Source: Bathymodiolus brooksi (taxonomy: Eukaryota > Mollusca > Bivalvia > Mytilida > Modiolidae). Taken from it: 64,000 nt of DNA. Under the pieces are notes generated by a model. The model did no database searches, was not told the DNA's origin, and was given only the letters and a program-made list of their open reading frames with translations. The stretch covers positions 93,680,031-93,744,030 of the forward strand of contig OY804584.1 in assembly GCA_963680875.1 (NCBI GenBank), read 5' to 3'. The translations under genes were made by a program, and so were the position numbers. Below are positions 14,613 through 27,700 of the stretch, piece after piece (the stretch's first letter is position 1; every line of letters starts with the position of its first letter).

Positions 14613-17600
14613 TATTTACAGTGTCTCTGGATTGTCCATTCTTCATTGCCCCTTCAGTTTTCTCTAACGTTTATTTACAGTGTTTCTGGATTGTCCATTC
14701 TTGATTGCCCCTTCAGTTGTCTCTAACATTTATTTACAGTGTCTCTGGATTGTCCATTCTTGATTGCCCCTTCAGTTTTCTCTAACGTTTATTTACAATA
14801 TCGGGATTGTCCATTCTAGATTGCCCCTTCAGTTGTCTCTAACATTTATTTACAGTGTCTCTGGATTGTCCATTCTTGATTACCCCTTCAGTTATCTCTG
14901 ATGTTTATTTACAGTGTCTCTGGATTGTCCATTCTTGATTGCCCCTTCAGTTATCTATAACATTTATTTACAGTGTCTCTGGATTGTCCATTCTTGATTG
15001 CCCCTTCAGTTGTCTATAACATTTATTTACAGTGTCTCTGGATTGTCCATTCTTGATTGCCCCTTCAGTTTTCTCTAACGTTTATTAACAGTGACTCTGG
15101 ATTGTCCATTCTTGATTGCCCCTTCAGTTTTCTCTAACATTTATTTACAGTGTCTCTGGATTGTCCATTCTTGATTGCCCCTTCAGTTGTCTCTAACATT
15201 TATTTACAGTGTCTCTGGATTGTCCATTCTAGATTGCCCCTTCAGTTGTCTCTAACGTTTATTTACAGTGTCTCTGGATTGTGCATTCTTGATTGCCCCT
15301 TCAGTTTTCTCTAACATTTATTTACAGTGTCTCTGGATTGTCCATTCTTGATTGCTCCTTCAGGTTTCTCTAACGTTTATTTACAGTGTCTCTGGATTGT
15401 GCATTCTTGATTGCCCCTTCAGTTTTCTCTAACGTTTATTTACAATGTCTCTGGATTGTCCATTCTTGATTGCCCCTTCAGTTGTCTATAACATTTATTT
15501 ACAGTGTCTCTGGATTGTGCATTCTTGATTGCTCCTTCAGTTTTCTCTAACGTTTATTTACAGTGTCTCTGGATTGTCCATTCTTGATTGCTCCTTCAGG
15601 TTTCTCTAACGTTTATTTACAGTGTCTCTGGATTGTGCATTCATGATTGCCCCTTCAGTTTTCTCTAACGTTTATTTACAATGTCTCTGGATTGTCCATT
15701 CTTGATTGCCCCTTCAGTTGTCTATAACATTTATTTACAGTGTCTCTGGATTGTCCATTCTTAATTGCCCCTTCAGTTGTCTCTAACGTTTACTTACAGT
15801 GTCTCTGGATTGTCCATTCTTGATAGCCCCTTCAGTTGTCTCTAACGTTTATTTACAGTGTTTCTGGATGATTGTCCATTCTTGATTGATCCTTCAGTTT
15901 TCTCTAACGTTTATTTACAATGTCTCTGGATTGTCCATTCTTGATTGCCCCTTCAGTTGTCTATAACATTTATTTACAGTGTCTCTGGATTGTCCATTCT
16001 TAATTACCCCTTCAGTTGTCTATAACATTTATTTACAGTGTCTCTGGATTGTCCATTCTTGATTGCCCCTTCAGTTTTCTCTAACATTTATTTACAGTGT
16101 CTCTGGATTGTCCATTCTTGATTGCCCCTTCAGTTGTCTCTAACATTTATTTACAGTGTCTCTGGAATGTCCATTCTTGATTGCCCATTCAGTTGTCTCT
16201 AACATTTATTTACAGTGTCTCTGGATTGTCCATTCTTGATTGCCCCTACAGTTTTCTCTAACATTTATTTACAGTGTCTCTGGATTGTCCATTCTTGATT
16301 GCCCCTTCAGTTATCTCTAATGTATATTTACAGTGTCTCTGGATTGTCCATTCTAGATTGCCCCTTCAGTTGTCTCTAACATTTATTTACAGTGTCTCTG
16401 GATTGTCCATTCTAGATTTCCCCTTCAGTTGTCTCTAACATTTATTTACAGTGTCTCTGGATTGTCCATTCTTGATTGCCCCTTCAGTTTTCTCTAACAT
16501 TTATTTACAGTGTCTCTGGATTGTCCATACTTAATTGCCCCTTCAGTTGTCTCTAACATTTATTTACAGTGTCTCTGGATTGTCCATTCTGGATTGCCCC
16601 TTCAGTTGTCTCTAACGTTTACTTACAGTGTCTCTGGATTTTCCATTCTTGATTGCCCCTTCAGTTGTCTCTAATGTTTATTTATAGTGTTTCTGGATGA
16701 TTGTCCATTCTTGATTGCCCCTTCAGTTTTCTCTAACGTTTATTTACAGTGTCTCTGGATTGTCCATTCTTGATTGCCCCTTCAGTTTTCTCTAATGTTT
16801 AATTACAGTGTCTCTGGATTGTCCATTCTTGATTGCCCCTTCAGTTTTCTCTAACATTTATTTACAGTGTCTCTGGATTGTCCATTCTTGATTGCCCCTT
16901 CAGTTTTCTCTAACGTTTACTTACAATGTCTGGATTGTCCATTCTAGATTGCCCCTTCAGTTTTCTCTACCGTTTATTTACCGTTTCTCTGGATTGTCTA
17001 TTCTTGATTGCCCCTTCAGTTTTCTCTAACGTTTATTTACAGTGTCTCTGGATTGTCCATTCTTGATTGCCCCTTCAGTTTTCTCTAACATTTATTTACA
17101 ATGTCTCTGGATTGTCCATTCTTGATTGCCCCTTCAGTTTTATCTAACGTTTATTTACAATGTCTGGATTGTCCATTCTTGATTGCCCCTTCAGTTGTCT
17201 CTAATGTTTATTTACAGTGTCTCTGGATTGTCCATTCTTGATTGCCCCTTCTGTTGTCTATAACATTTATTTACAGTGTCTCTGGATTGTCCATTCTTAA
17301 TTACCCCTTCAGTTGTCTATAACATTTATTTACAGTGTCTCTGGATTGTCCATTCTTGATTGCCCCTTCAGTTTTCTCTAACATTTATTTACAGTGTCTC
17401 TCGATTGTCCATTCTTGATTGCCCCTTCAGTTGTCTCTAACATTTATTTACAGTGTCTCTGGATTGTCCATTCTTGATTGCCCATTCAGTTGTCTCTAAC
17501 ATTTATTTACAGTGTCTCTTGATTGTCCATTCTTGATTGCCCCTTCAATTTTCTCTAACATTAATTTACAGTGTCTCTGGATTGTCCATTCTTGATTGCC

Positions 17601-20600
17601 CCTTCAGTTATCTCCAATGTTTATTTACAGTGTCTCTGGATTGTCCATTCTAGATTGCCCCTTCAGTTGTCTCTAACGTTTATTTACAGTGTCTCTGGAT
17701 TGTCCATTCTTGACTACCCCTTCAGTTATCTCTAATGTTTATTTACAGTGTCTCTGGATTGTCCATTCTTAATTGCCCCTTCAGTTGTCTATAACATTTA
17801 TTTACAGTGTCTCTGGATTGTCCATTCTTGATTGCCCCTTCAGTTTTCTCTAACGTTTATTTACAGTGTCTCTGGATTGTCCATTCTTTATTGCCCCTTC
17901 AGTTTTCTCTAACGTTTATTTACAATGTCTGGATTGTCCATTCTAGATTGCCCCTTCAGTTGTCTCTAACATTTATTTACAGTGTCTCTGGATTGTCCAT
18001 TCTTGATTGCCCCTTCAGTTTTCTCTAACGTTTATTTACAGTGTCTCTGGATTGTCCATTCTTCATTGCCCCTTCAGTTTTCTCTAACGTTTATTTACAG
18101 TGTTTCTGGATTGTCCATTCTTGATTGCCCCTTCAGTTGTCTCTAACATTTATTTACAGTGTCTCTGGATTGTCCATTCTTGATTGCCCCTTCAGTTTTC
18201 TCTAACGTTTATTTACAATATCGGGATTGTCCATTCTAGATTGCCCCTTCAGTTGTCTCTAACATTTATTTACAGTGTCTCTGGATTGTCCATTCTTGAT
18301 TACCCCTTCAGTTATCTCTAATGTTTATTTACAGTGTCTCTGGATTGTCCATTCTTGATTGCCCCTTCAGTTATCTATAACATTTATTTACAGTGTCTCT
18401 GGATTGTCCATTCTTGATTGCCCCTTCAGTTGTCTATAACATTTATTTACAGTGTCTCTGGATTGTCAATTCTTGATTACCCCTTCAGTTATCTCTAACG
18501 TTTATTTACAGTGTCTCTGGATTGTCCATTCTTGATTGCCCCTTCAGTTTTCTCTAACGTTTATTAACAGTGACTCTGGATTGTCCATTCTTGATTGCCC
18601 CTTCAGTTTTCTCTAACATTTATTTACAGTGTCTCTGGATTGTCCATTCTTGATTGCCCCTTCAGTTGTCTCTAACATTTATTTACAGTGTCTCTGGATT
18701 GTCCATTCTAGATTGCCCCTTCAGTTGTCTCTAACGTTTATTTACAGTGTCTCTGGATTGTCCATTCTTGATTGCCCCTTCAGTTGTCTATAACATTTAT
18801 CTACAGTGTCTCTGGATTGTCCATTCTTAATTGCCCCTTCAGTTGTCTCTAACGTTTATTTACAGTGTCTCTGGATTGTCCATTCTAGATTGCCCCTTCA
18901 GTTGTCTCTAACGTTTATTTACAGTGTCTCTGGATTGTCCATTCTAGATTGCCCCTTCAGTTGTCTCTAACGTTTATTTACAGTGTCTCTGGATTGTCCA
19001 TTCTTGATTGCCCCTTCAGTTGTCTCTAACATTTATTTACAGTGTCTCTGGATTGTGCATTCTTGATTGCCCCTTCAGTTTTCTCTAACGTTTATTTACA
19101 ATGTCTCTGGATTGTCCATTCTTGATTGCCCCTTCAGTTATCTCTAACATTTATTTACAGTGTCTCTGGATTGTGCATTCTTGATTGCCCCTTCAGTTTT
19201 CTCTAACATTTATTTACAGTGTCTCTGGATTGTCCATTCTTGATTGCTCCTTCAGGTTTCTCTAACGTTTATTTACAGTGTCTCTGGATTGTGCATTCTT
19301 GATTGCCCCTTCAGTTTTCTCTAACGTTTATTTACAATGTCTCTGGATTGTCCATTCTTGATTGCCCCTTCAGTTGTCTATAACATTTATTTACAGTGTC
19401 TCTGGATTGTGCATTCTTGATTGCTCCTTCAGTTTTCTCTAACGTTTATTTACAGTGTCTCTGGATTGTCCATTCTTGATTGCTCCTTCAGGTTTCTCTA
19501 ACGTTTATTTACAGTGTCTCTGGATTGTGCATTCATGATTGCCCCTTCAGTTTTCTCTAACGTTTATTTACAATGTCTCTGGATTGTCCATTCTTGATTG
19601 CCCCTTCAGTTGTCTATAACATTTATTTACAGTGTCTCTGGATTGTCCATTCTTAATTGCCCCTTCAGTTGTCTCTAACGTTTACTTACAGTGTCTCTGG
19701 ATTGTCCATTCTTGATAGCCCCTTCAGTTGTCTCTAACGTTTATTTACAGTGTTTCTGGATGATTGTCCATTCTTGATTGATCCTTCAGTTTTCGCTAAC
19801 GTTTATTTACAATGTCTCTGGATTGTCCATTCTTGATTGCCCCTTCAGTTGTCTATAACATTTATTTACAGTGTCTCTGGATTGTCCATTCTTAATTGCC
19901 CCTTCAGTTGTCTCTAACGTTTACTTACAGTGTCTCTGGATTGTCCATTCTTGATTGCCCCTTCAGTTTTCTCTAACATTTATTTACAGTGTCTCTGGAT
20001 TGTCCATTCTTGATTGCCCCTTCAGTTTTCTCTAACGTTTACTTACAATGTCTGGATTGTCCATTCTAGATTGCCCCTTCAGTTTTCTCTACCGTTTATT
20101 TACCGTTTCTCTGGATTGTCTATTCTTGATTGCCCCTTCAGTTTTCTCTAACGTTTATTTACAGTGTCTCTGGATTGTCCATTCTTGATTGCCCCTTCAG
20201 TTTTCTCTAACATTTATTTACAGTGTCTCTGGATTGTCCATTCTTGATTGCCCCTTCAGTTTTATCTAACGTTTATTTACAATGTCTGGATTGTCCATTC
20301 TTGATTGCCCCTTCAGTTGTCTCTAATATTTATTTACAGTGTCTCTGGATTGTCCATTCTTGATTGCCCCTTCTGTTGTCTATGACATTTATTTACAGTG
20401 TCTCTGGATTGTCCATTCTTAATTACCCCTTCAGTTGTCTATAACATTTATTTACAGTGTCTCTGGATTGTCCATTCTTGATTGCCCCTTCAGTTTTCTC
20501 TAACATTTATTTACAGTGTCTCTCGATTGTCCATTCTTGATTGCCCCTTTAGTTGTCTCTAACATTTATTTACAGTGTCTCTGGATTGTCCATTCTTGAT

Positions 20601-23600
20601 TGCCCATTCAGTTGTCTCTAACATTTATTTACAGTGTCTCTGGATTGTCCATTCTTGATTGCCCCTTCAATTTTCTCTAACATTTATTTACAGTGTCTCT
20701 GGATTGTCCATTCTTGATTGCCCCTTCAGTTATCTCCAATGTTTATTTACAGTGTCTCTGGATTGTCCATTCTAGATTGCCCCTTCAGTTGTCTCTAACG
20801 TTTATTTACAGTGTCTCTGGATTGTCCATTCTTGACTACCCCTTCAGTTATCTCTAATGTTTATTTACAGTGTCTCTGGATTGTCCATTCTTAATTGCCC
20901 CTTCAGTTGTCTATAACATTTATTTACAGTGTCTCTGGATTGTCCATTCTTGATTGCCCCTTCAGTTTTCTCTAACGTTTATTTACAGTGTCTCTGGATT
21001 GTCCATTCTTGATTGCCCCTTCAGTTTTCTCTAACGTTTATTTACAATGTCTGGATTGTCCATTCTAGATTGCCCCTTCAGTTGTCTCTAACATTTATTT
21101 ACAGTGTCTCTGGATTGTCCATTCTTGATTGCCCCTTCAGTTTTCTCTAACGTTTATTTACAGTGTCTCTGGATTGTCCATTCTTCATTGCCCCTTCAGT
21201 TTTCTCTAACGTTTATTTACAGTGTTTCTGGATTGTCCATTCTTGATTGCCCCTTCAGTTGTCTCTAACATTTATTTACAGTGTCTCTGGATTGTCCATT
21301 CTTGATTGCCCCTTCAGTTTTCTCTAACGTTTATTTACAATATCGGGATTGTCCATTCTAGATTGCCCCTTCAGTTGTCTCTAACATTTATTTACAGTGT
21401 CTCTGGATTGTCCATTCTTGATTGCCCCTTCAATTTTCTCTAACATTTATTTACAGTGTCTCTGGATTGTCCATTCTTGATTGCCCCTTCAGTTATCTCC
21501 AATGTTTATTTACAGTGTCTCTGGATTGTCCATTCTAGATTGCCCCTTCAGTTGTCTCTAACGTTTATTTACAGTGTCTCTGGATTGTCCATTCTTGACT
21601 ACCCCTTCAGTTATCTCTAATGTTTATTTACAGTGTCTCTGGATTGTCCATTCTTAATTGCCCCTTCAGTTGTCTATAACATTTATTTACAGTGTCTCTG
21701 GATTGTCCATTCTTGATTGCCCCTTCAGTTTTCTCTAACGTTTATTTACAGTGTCTCTGGATTGTCCATTCTTGATTGTCCCTTCAGTTTTCTCTAACGT
21801 TTATTTACAATGTCTGGATTGTCCATTCTAGATTGCCCCTTCAGTTGTCTCTAACATTTATTTACAGTGTCTCTGGATTGTCCATTCTTGATTGCCCCTT
21901 CAGTTTTCTCTAACGTTTATTTACAGTGTCTCTGGATTGTCCATTCTTCATTGCCCCTTCAGTTTTCTCTAACGTTTATTTACAGTGTTTCTGGATTGTC
22001 CATTCTTGATTGCCCCTTCAGTTGTCTCTAACATTTATTTACAGTGTCTCTGGATTGTCCATTCTTGATTGCCCCTTCAGTTTTCTCTAACGTGTATTTA
22101 CAATATCGGGATTGTCCATTCTAGATTGCCCCTTCAGTTGTCTCTAACATTTATTTACAGTGTCTCTGGATTGTCCATTCTTGATTACCCCTTCAGTTAT
22201 CTCTAATGTTTATTTACAGTGTCTCTGGATTGTCCATTCTTGATTGCCCCTTCAGTTATCTATAACATTTATTTACAGTGTCTCTGGATTGTCCATTCTT
22301 GATTACCCCTTCAGTTATCTCTAACGTTTATTTACAGTGTCTCTGGATTGTCCATTCTTGATTGCCCCTTCAGTTGTCTCTAACGTTTATTAACAGTGTC
22401 TCTGGATTGTCCATTCTTGATTGCCCCTTCAGTTTTCTCTAACGTTTATTTACAGTGTCTCTGGATTGTCCATTCTTGATTGCCCCTTCAGTTTTCTCTA
22501 ACATTTATTTACAGTGTCTCTGGATTGTCCATTCTTGATTGCCCCTTCAGTTGTCTCTAACATTTATTTACAGTGTCTCTGGATTGTCCATTCTAGATTG
22601 CCCCTTCAGTTGTCTCTAACGTTTATTTACAGTGTCTCTGGATTGTCCATTCTTGATTGCCCCTTCAGTTGTCTATAACATTTATCTACAGTGTCTCTGG
22701 ATTGTCCATTCTTAATTGCCCCTTCAGTTGTCTCTAACGTTTATTTACAGTGTCTCTGGATTGTCCATTCTAGATTGCCCCTTCAGTTGTCTCTAACGTT
22801 TATTTACAGTGTCTCTGGATTGTCCATTCTAGATTGCCCCTTCAGTTGTCTCTAACGTTTATTTACAGTGTCTCTGGATTGTCCATTCTTGATTGCCCCT
22901 TCAGTTGTCTCTAACATTTATTTACAGTGTCTCTGGATTGTCCATTCTTGATTGCCCCTTCAGTTTTCTCTAACGTTTATTTACAATGTCTCTGGATTGT
23001 CCATTCTTGATTGCCCCTTCAGTTATCTCTAACATTTATTTACAGTGTCTCTGGATTGTGCATTCTTGATTGCCCCTTCAGTTTTCTCTAACATTTATTT
23101 ACAGTGTCTCTGGATTGTCCATTCTTGATTGCCCCTTCAGTTTTCTCTAACGTTTATTTACAGTGTCTCTGGATTGTGCATTCTTGATTGCCCCTTCAGT
23201 TTTCTCTAACGTTTATTTACAATGTCTCTGGATTGTCCATTCTTGATTGCCCCTTCAGTTGTCTATAACATTTATTTACAGTGTCTCTGGATTGTGCATT
23301 CTTGATTGCTCCTTCAGTTTTCTCTAACGTTTATTTACAGTGTCTCTGGATTGTCCATTCTTGATTGCTCCTTCAGGTTTCTCTAACGTTTATTTACAGT
23401 GTCTCTGGATTGTGCATTCATGATTGCCCCTTCAGTTTTCTCTAACGTTTATTTACAATGTCTCTGGATTGTCCATTCTTGATTGCCCCTTCAGTTGTCT
23501 ATAACATTTATTTACAGTGTCTCTGGATTGTCCATTCTTAATTGCCCCTTCAGTTGTCTCTAACGTTTACTTACAGTGTCTCTGGATTGTCCATTCTTGA

Positions 23601-24283
23601 TAGCCCCTTCAGTTGTCTCTAACGTTTATTTACAGTGTTTCTGGATGATTGTCCATTCTTGATTGATCCTTCAGGTTTCTCTAACGTTTATTTACAATGT
23701 CTCTGGATTGTCCATTCTAGATTGCCCCTTCAGTTGTCTCTAACATTTATTTACAGTGTCTCTGGATTGTCCATTCTAGATTGCCCCTTCAGTTTTCTCT
23801 AACGTTTATTTACAATGTCTCTGGATTGTGCATTCTTGATTGCCCCTTCAGTTGTCTCTAACGTTTACTTACAGTGTCTCTGGATTGTCCATTCTTGATA
23901 GCCCCTTCAGTTGTCTCTAACGTTTATTTACAGTGTTTCTGGATGATTGTCCATTCTTGATTGCTCCTTCAGGTTTCTCTAACGTTTATTTACAGTGTCT
24001 CTGGATTGTCCATTCTTGATTGCTCCTTCAGTTGTCTCTAATGTTTATTTACAATGTCTCTGGATTGTCCATTCTTGATTGCCCCTTCAGTTGTCTCTAA
24101 CATTTATTTACAGTGTCTCTGGATTGTCCATTCTTGATTGTCCCTTCAGGTTTCTCTAACGTTTATTTACAGTGTCTCTGGATTGTCCATTCTTGATTGC
24201 CCCTTCAGTTTTCTCTAACGTTTATTTAAAGTGTCTCTGGATTGTCCATTCTAGATTTCCCCTTAGTTTTCTCTAATATTTAC

Positions 24284-24649
24284 CATCCTAATTGTAGTAA
24301 AAGCCAACTTTGTAGATGAGAATGGAACGATGGGGCCCTACATGGGGTTTGTTTGTCGTTTTTGTTTAAGTTTTTGTTTTGTTCGGGGTTTTTTTTGTGG
24401 GGGGGGGGGGGGGGTGTTGGAGAGGAGCTTTGCTTTGATTTTTGTTTATCTTTTTATTAATTTGTTGTTGTTGTTATGTTTGATTTTCATTTATTGCACG
24501 ATAGTTCGTAATTTGCTATATTATTTATTTGTCACTGTTATTCTTAATAACTGTCCGAACTGTTCCCTAAATCTGGTAATTTACCTTGGTGTTGGCTATC
24601 ATCATGATATTTATGCATTATAAAACTTACACACCACTCTAAATTGTAG
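24284..24649 (+). other. Intron remainder between array 1 and the first visible exon
   Basis: AT-rich non-repetitive intron sequence with an uninterrupted G run near 24,400-24,414 and T-rich flanks. A 97-codon open frame at 24,330-24,623 is dominated by the G run and T-rich tracts and has no recognisable domain. The stretch ends in an acceptor (aaattgtag) directly before the exon at 24,650. Confidence 0.6.
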
Positions 24650-24786
24650 AAAGATGATGGAAGTGGTATAATATTGATGCATCATTCGTCTCTCCCAACA
24701 CCAAATGTAACAGGAAACTATAGCTTTAGACTGAACTTTCCAATGGAGGCAGGGATAATAAGAATATCAGTAAATGACCCTAACAG
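24650..24786 (+). CDS. Exon: linker before AMOP domain
   Basis: Acceptor aaattgtag, donor AACAG|GTATGT. It reads KDDGSGIILMHHSSLPTPNV and ends NFPMEAGIIRISVNDPN plus two bases (phase 2). Those two bases join the first base of the 25,507 exon to give a serine codon, and the reading frame continues into the AMOP domain. Exon start is phase 0 if the acceptor at 24,648-24,649 is used. This exon is short and was inferred from phase and coding character, so it is less certain than the domain exons. Confidence 0.7.
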
Positions 24787-27700
24787 GTATGTACAAAAGT
24801 ACTAGTGCTGGAGGAGTATATATTCAATGATTGTCTGTAGTATTTCAAAAGATGGAAAAAGAGGATATCTGAATTAGTTTCTTGTATGATCTTTGACATG
24901 TGCGCGCATAGTCCAAAGATTGGAAAGCCAGATGAAGTCTTGTTGATATAAATCGTGCATCGTCTGCAACCCAAATCTGATCACACCCGACACCGCACGT
25001 ATGTCAACTGACAGAGGAACCCTCTTAGTCACGTGGTTATTTATTTCAAGTATGATTAGCTCTGCTGAATTTGGAGGACTTGTTATTTGTACTGTTATTA
25101 AATTCTACTGGACGAGACAAATATTTTACCAATGGTCCAATGGAAAATTGTTGCAATGTTATGTTGATATGGCAAGTTCTAATTCACGGATCAGTAACCG
25201 AACATTTCCCGAACGAATGTAATTGCTTCAATTTGCCCATTTACCAAAGATGCAGTTTGTGTGGTAAGCCTCATTATGTTACAGTCGATTCCCCTGATAT
25301 GGAAGTCGAATCTGACCGCCACGACATAACTGAAATATGGTTGCAAGTGGCGTTAAGCACCATAGACCAAGCAAACAAACAAACAGGGTTATATGCTACC
25401 TCTTACAGTCAGGATATTACCTTTGTAATACCTAAAGAAGAGTATCCTTTCATTACGTTTTCTTTTTTATTTTATTTATTGTTTTGTTATTTATTTTGTT
25501 TTTCAGTCCGTATTACTGGTCAGATATGTTTACTGTACTGGTAAATATGTCAACAAGTATGCAGATTTGTGATGATTGGAATAAAACTGATATGACGATC
25601 CAACCGATTCACCACGACAGCATCACTTCCTGTCCATGTTCCCTAGATGTCGCTCTATTAGATTTGACCAGGTTTCATATTGATCCTTTATGTGTAGAAA
25701 CTGCAGTTAATGTCTATGATTGCTATCTACAACCATTTACCAAACTCTGCTTCAAACAGAATCTTCCATCGTGAGTATTTAAATCTTATACAAGAAAACA
25801 GATCGCACATAAAATATATATGTGTAGCAATAAGTCTTATCTACATGTGCGGTTTGGCATTTTACGCACACGTGAAAAACACTGCATGCGGGTGTCGAAC
25901 CCCTGCTGGGCTATTTAAGCTTTGAATTTTAAAACTTCCTTCCTTCAAACCACCCGTCTTGGGTGAACACACTATTACATTGTTTAATATATATATTTAT
26001 GACTCTTAATAGTAAACGTTATTTAAAAAATATATCAACAACTTGCTAAAATAAGTAATTAATCAATATATTCAAGGCATGATACAAGTATTTAATATCT
26101 GGCATAATATATGTTCAGAACTGACGAGTACGTGACCATTTACAACATATTCTCGAAATACAAAAAAAAAAAAAAAAAAAAATGACCGCAACTAATTATA
26201 AATCAGACAGACAATAGGTGAACATCTGGGACACTTGAAAGACCTTGAAATATCTAAATATAAACGAAAATCGAAAGGACGTTGACCGATAAAAATTTGT
26301 CGTTTTATTTTTGTTAATTTTTGTCTTATTTGGCTTTCTAAACTTTAAAATTGTAAAAAAATATAAAATGAAAACACCTTTGTAGATGGAAATATATTAT
26401 GTAAGAGAATACACTCCAACTTGTAGATTCTTAAAAATAAGCAACTCGGCCCTTGCGGTTGATTATTTTTATGAATCTACAGTTGGAGTGTATTCTCCAT
26501 AACATAATGTATATTCCAAGTTCAATAGATTTCTTTTCATTTGATTAAATTTATAATACATGTACATGTATGTTTATGTTTTTTACGTGAACTTTAGAGT
26601 GCAAGGATATGGCAACCAATGCTGTTACAACGACAATGGACTATTAATGAATCCACAAGCCTTATTTGGAAGTGGATATGCCAACAGATACCATTATGCT
26701 GGAGATAACCTTGATAACATTCCATTTCTGTCAAATTTCATCTATGACGTCATACCTTATCAACACTGCTGCATTTACCCTGTACAGAATGTGAACACTA
26801 ACGTATATACCGGATGTGATGCATTTTACGCACGAAGGCCACCCAACTCGTGTGTGAACTACGTACCACCAGTAGTGGGTAAGCTATGAAAAGAAAGTTT
26901 AAACAGTGATGTTAAAAAATATCAAAAACAAAACGAACAACTACCTCTGACCTTAAACCATCAAACATGAAAAGGACCACGACCTATGGTGTTGGAAATC
27001 CTGGTCCTGGTTTGAAACAGGGACAACAATTTAGCGTGTTGTGTTCAATGGTTGGTGAGTTTGGGTTCCGTCAGTACACAATTTGTATGAAGATATTGTT
27101 TGCACATTCCTATTAGAAATCCCGGTCCAGGCTTGTGATAGGGACATACTGTTAGCGTGTTGTATTCAATGTTTGATCAGTTTGTATGAAGATATTGTTT
27201 ACACATTCCTATTTAGGATCAAATGTTATTGAATTGTTGCAGTCATCTTCGATATCAAATCTACAATACAAATCAAATAATTTGTAGAACACCATCCATT
27301 AGCCATTCCGGTACAGCTATACATTTTATTTAATATGGATATATGGTCATAAAAGCGTAGTTATCTAATGTTACGCGCAAGGCTTGTTCTTGAAATAGCC
27401 GTCATCAGGTACACCCGGAAAGCCAACTAAAAAAGTATTTCAGCAGGTAAGGCAAATGTCCTAAGCATGATATCGACAATCGGGTAAGGTCATAGGATGA
27501 TTGACCTCAGTTTTAATTCATCTATGTTCTGTACTGACAACAATATAGTATTTCCAATTAACCCATAAAACCATGTGGTAATAAATATAAAGTTCAGTAT
27601 TTTTACTGCGGAGGAGAACTTTATATATATTCTGTTGTTTTTTTTCATTTCAACGTTAAATTCATCAAATGTTTGAAGATTCCACAAATGGATAATCAGA

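Larger units (their letters stand above)
1..24283. repeat. 59-bp minisatellite megaarray (array 1), open at left end
   Basis: The whole stretch is a head-to-tail tandem array. The unit is 59 bp and reads, in pieces, acatttatttacagtgtctc, tggattgtccattcttgatt, gccccttcagttgtctcta. By length there are about 410 units. A 57-bp variant lacks 2 bp in the gtctctgg part, and a 62-bp variant has an added gat (ggatgattgtcc); the 62-bp form clusters near 1.1-3.6 kb and 9.0-9.3 kb. The plus strand is T-rich. The left end is outside the window; on the right the repeat decays at 24,260-24,283. The next exon downstream (24,650) needs upstream exons that are not in the window, so the array lies within an intron of the AMOP/VWD/Sushi gene. 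I see no unrelated insertion in it. Short open frames in it are by-products of the repeat. Confidence 0.97.

Noticed and set aside
1557..18028. Plus-strand open frames of 73-86 codons in array 1 (SLDCPFLIAPSVF type)
   Set aside because: They are translations of the 59-bp unit, mostly start at GTG, and recur only where unit variants avoid stops. No independent coding signal.
24330..24623. 97-codon frame with a glycine run
   Set aside because: Built on the G homopolymer and T-rich intron sequence; no domain, and no splice context.
25885..25925. Possible tRNA gene or SINE on the minus strand (ggttcgacaccc core)
   Set aside because: A box-B-like core only. No box A, no cloverleaf and no matching body could be found.
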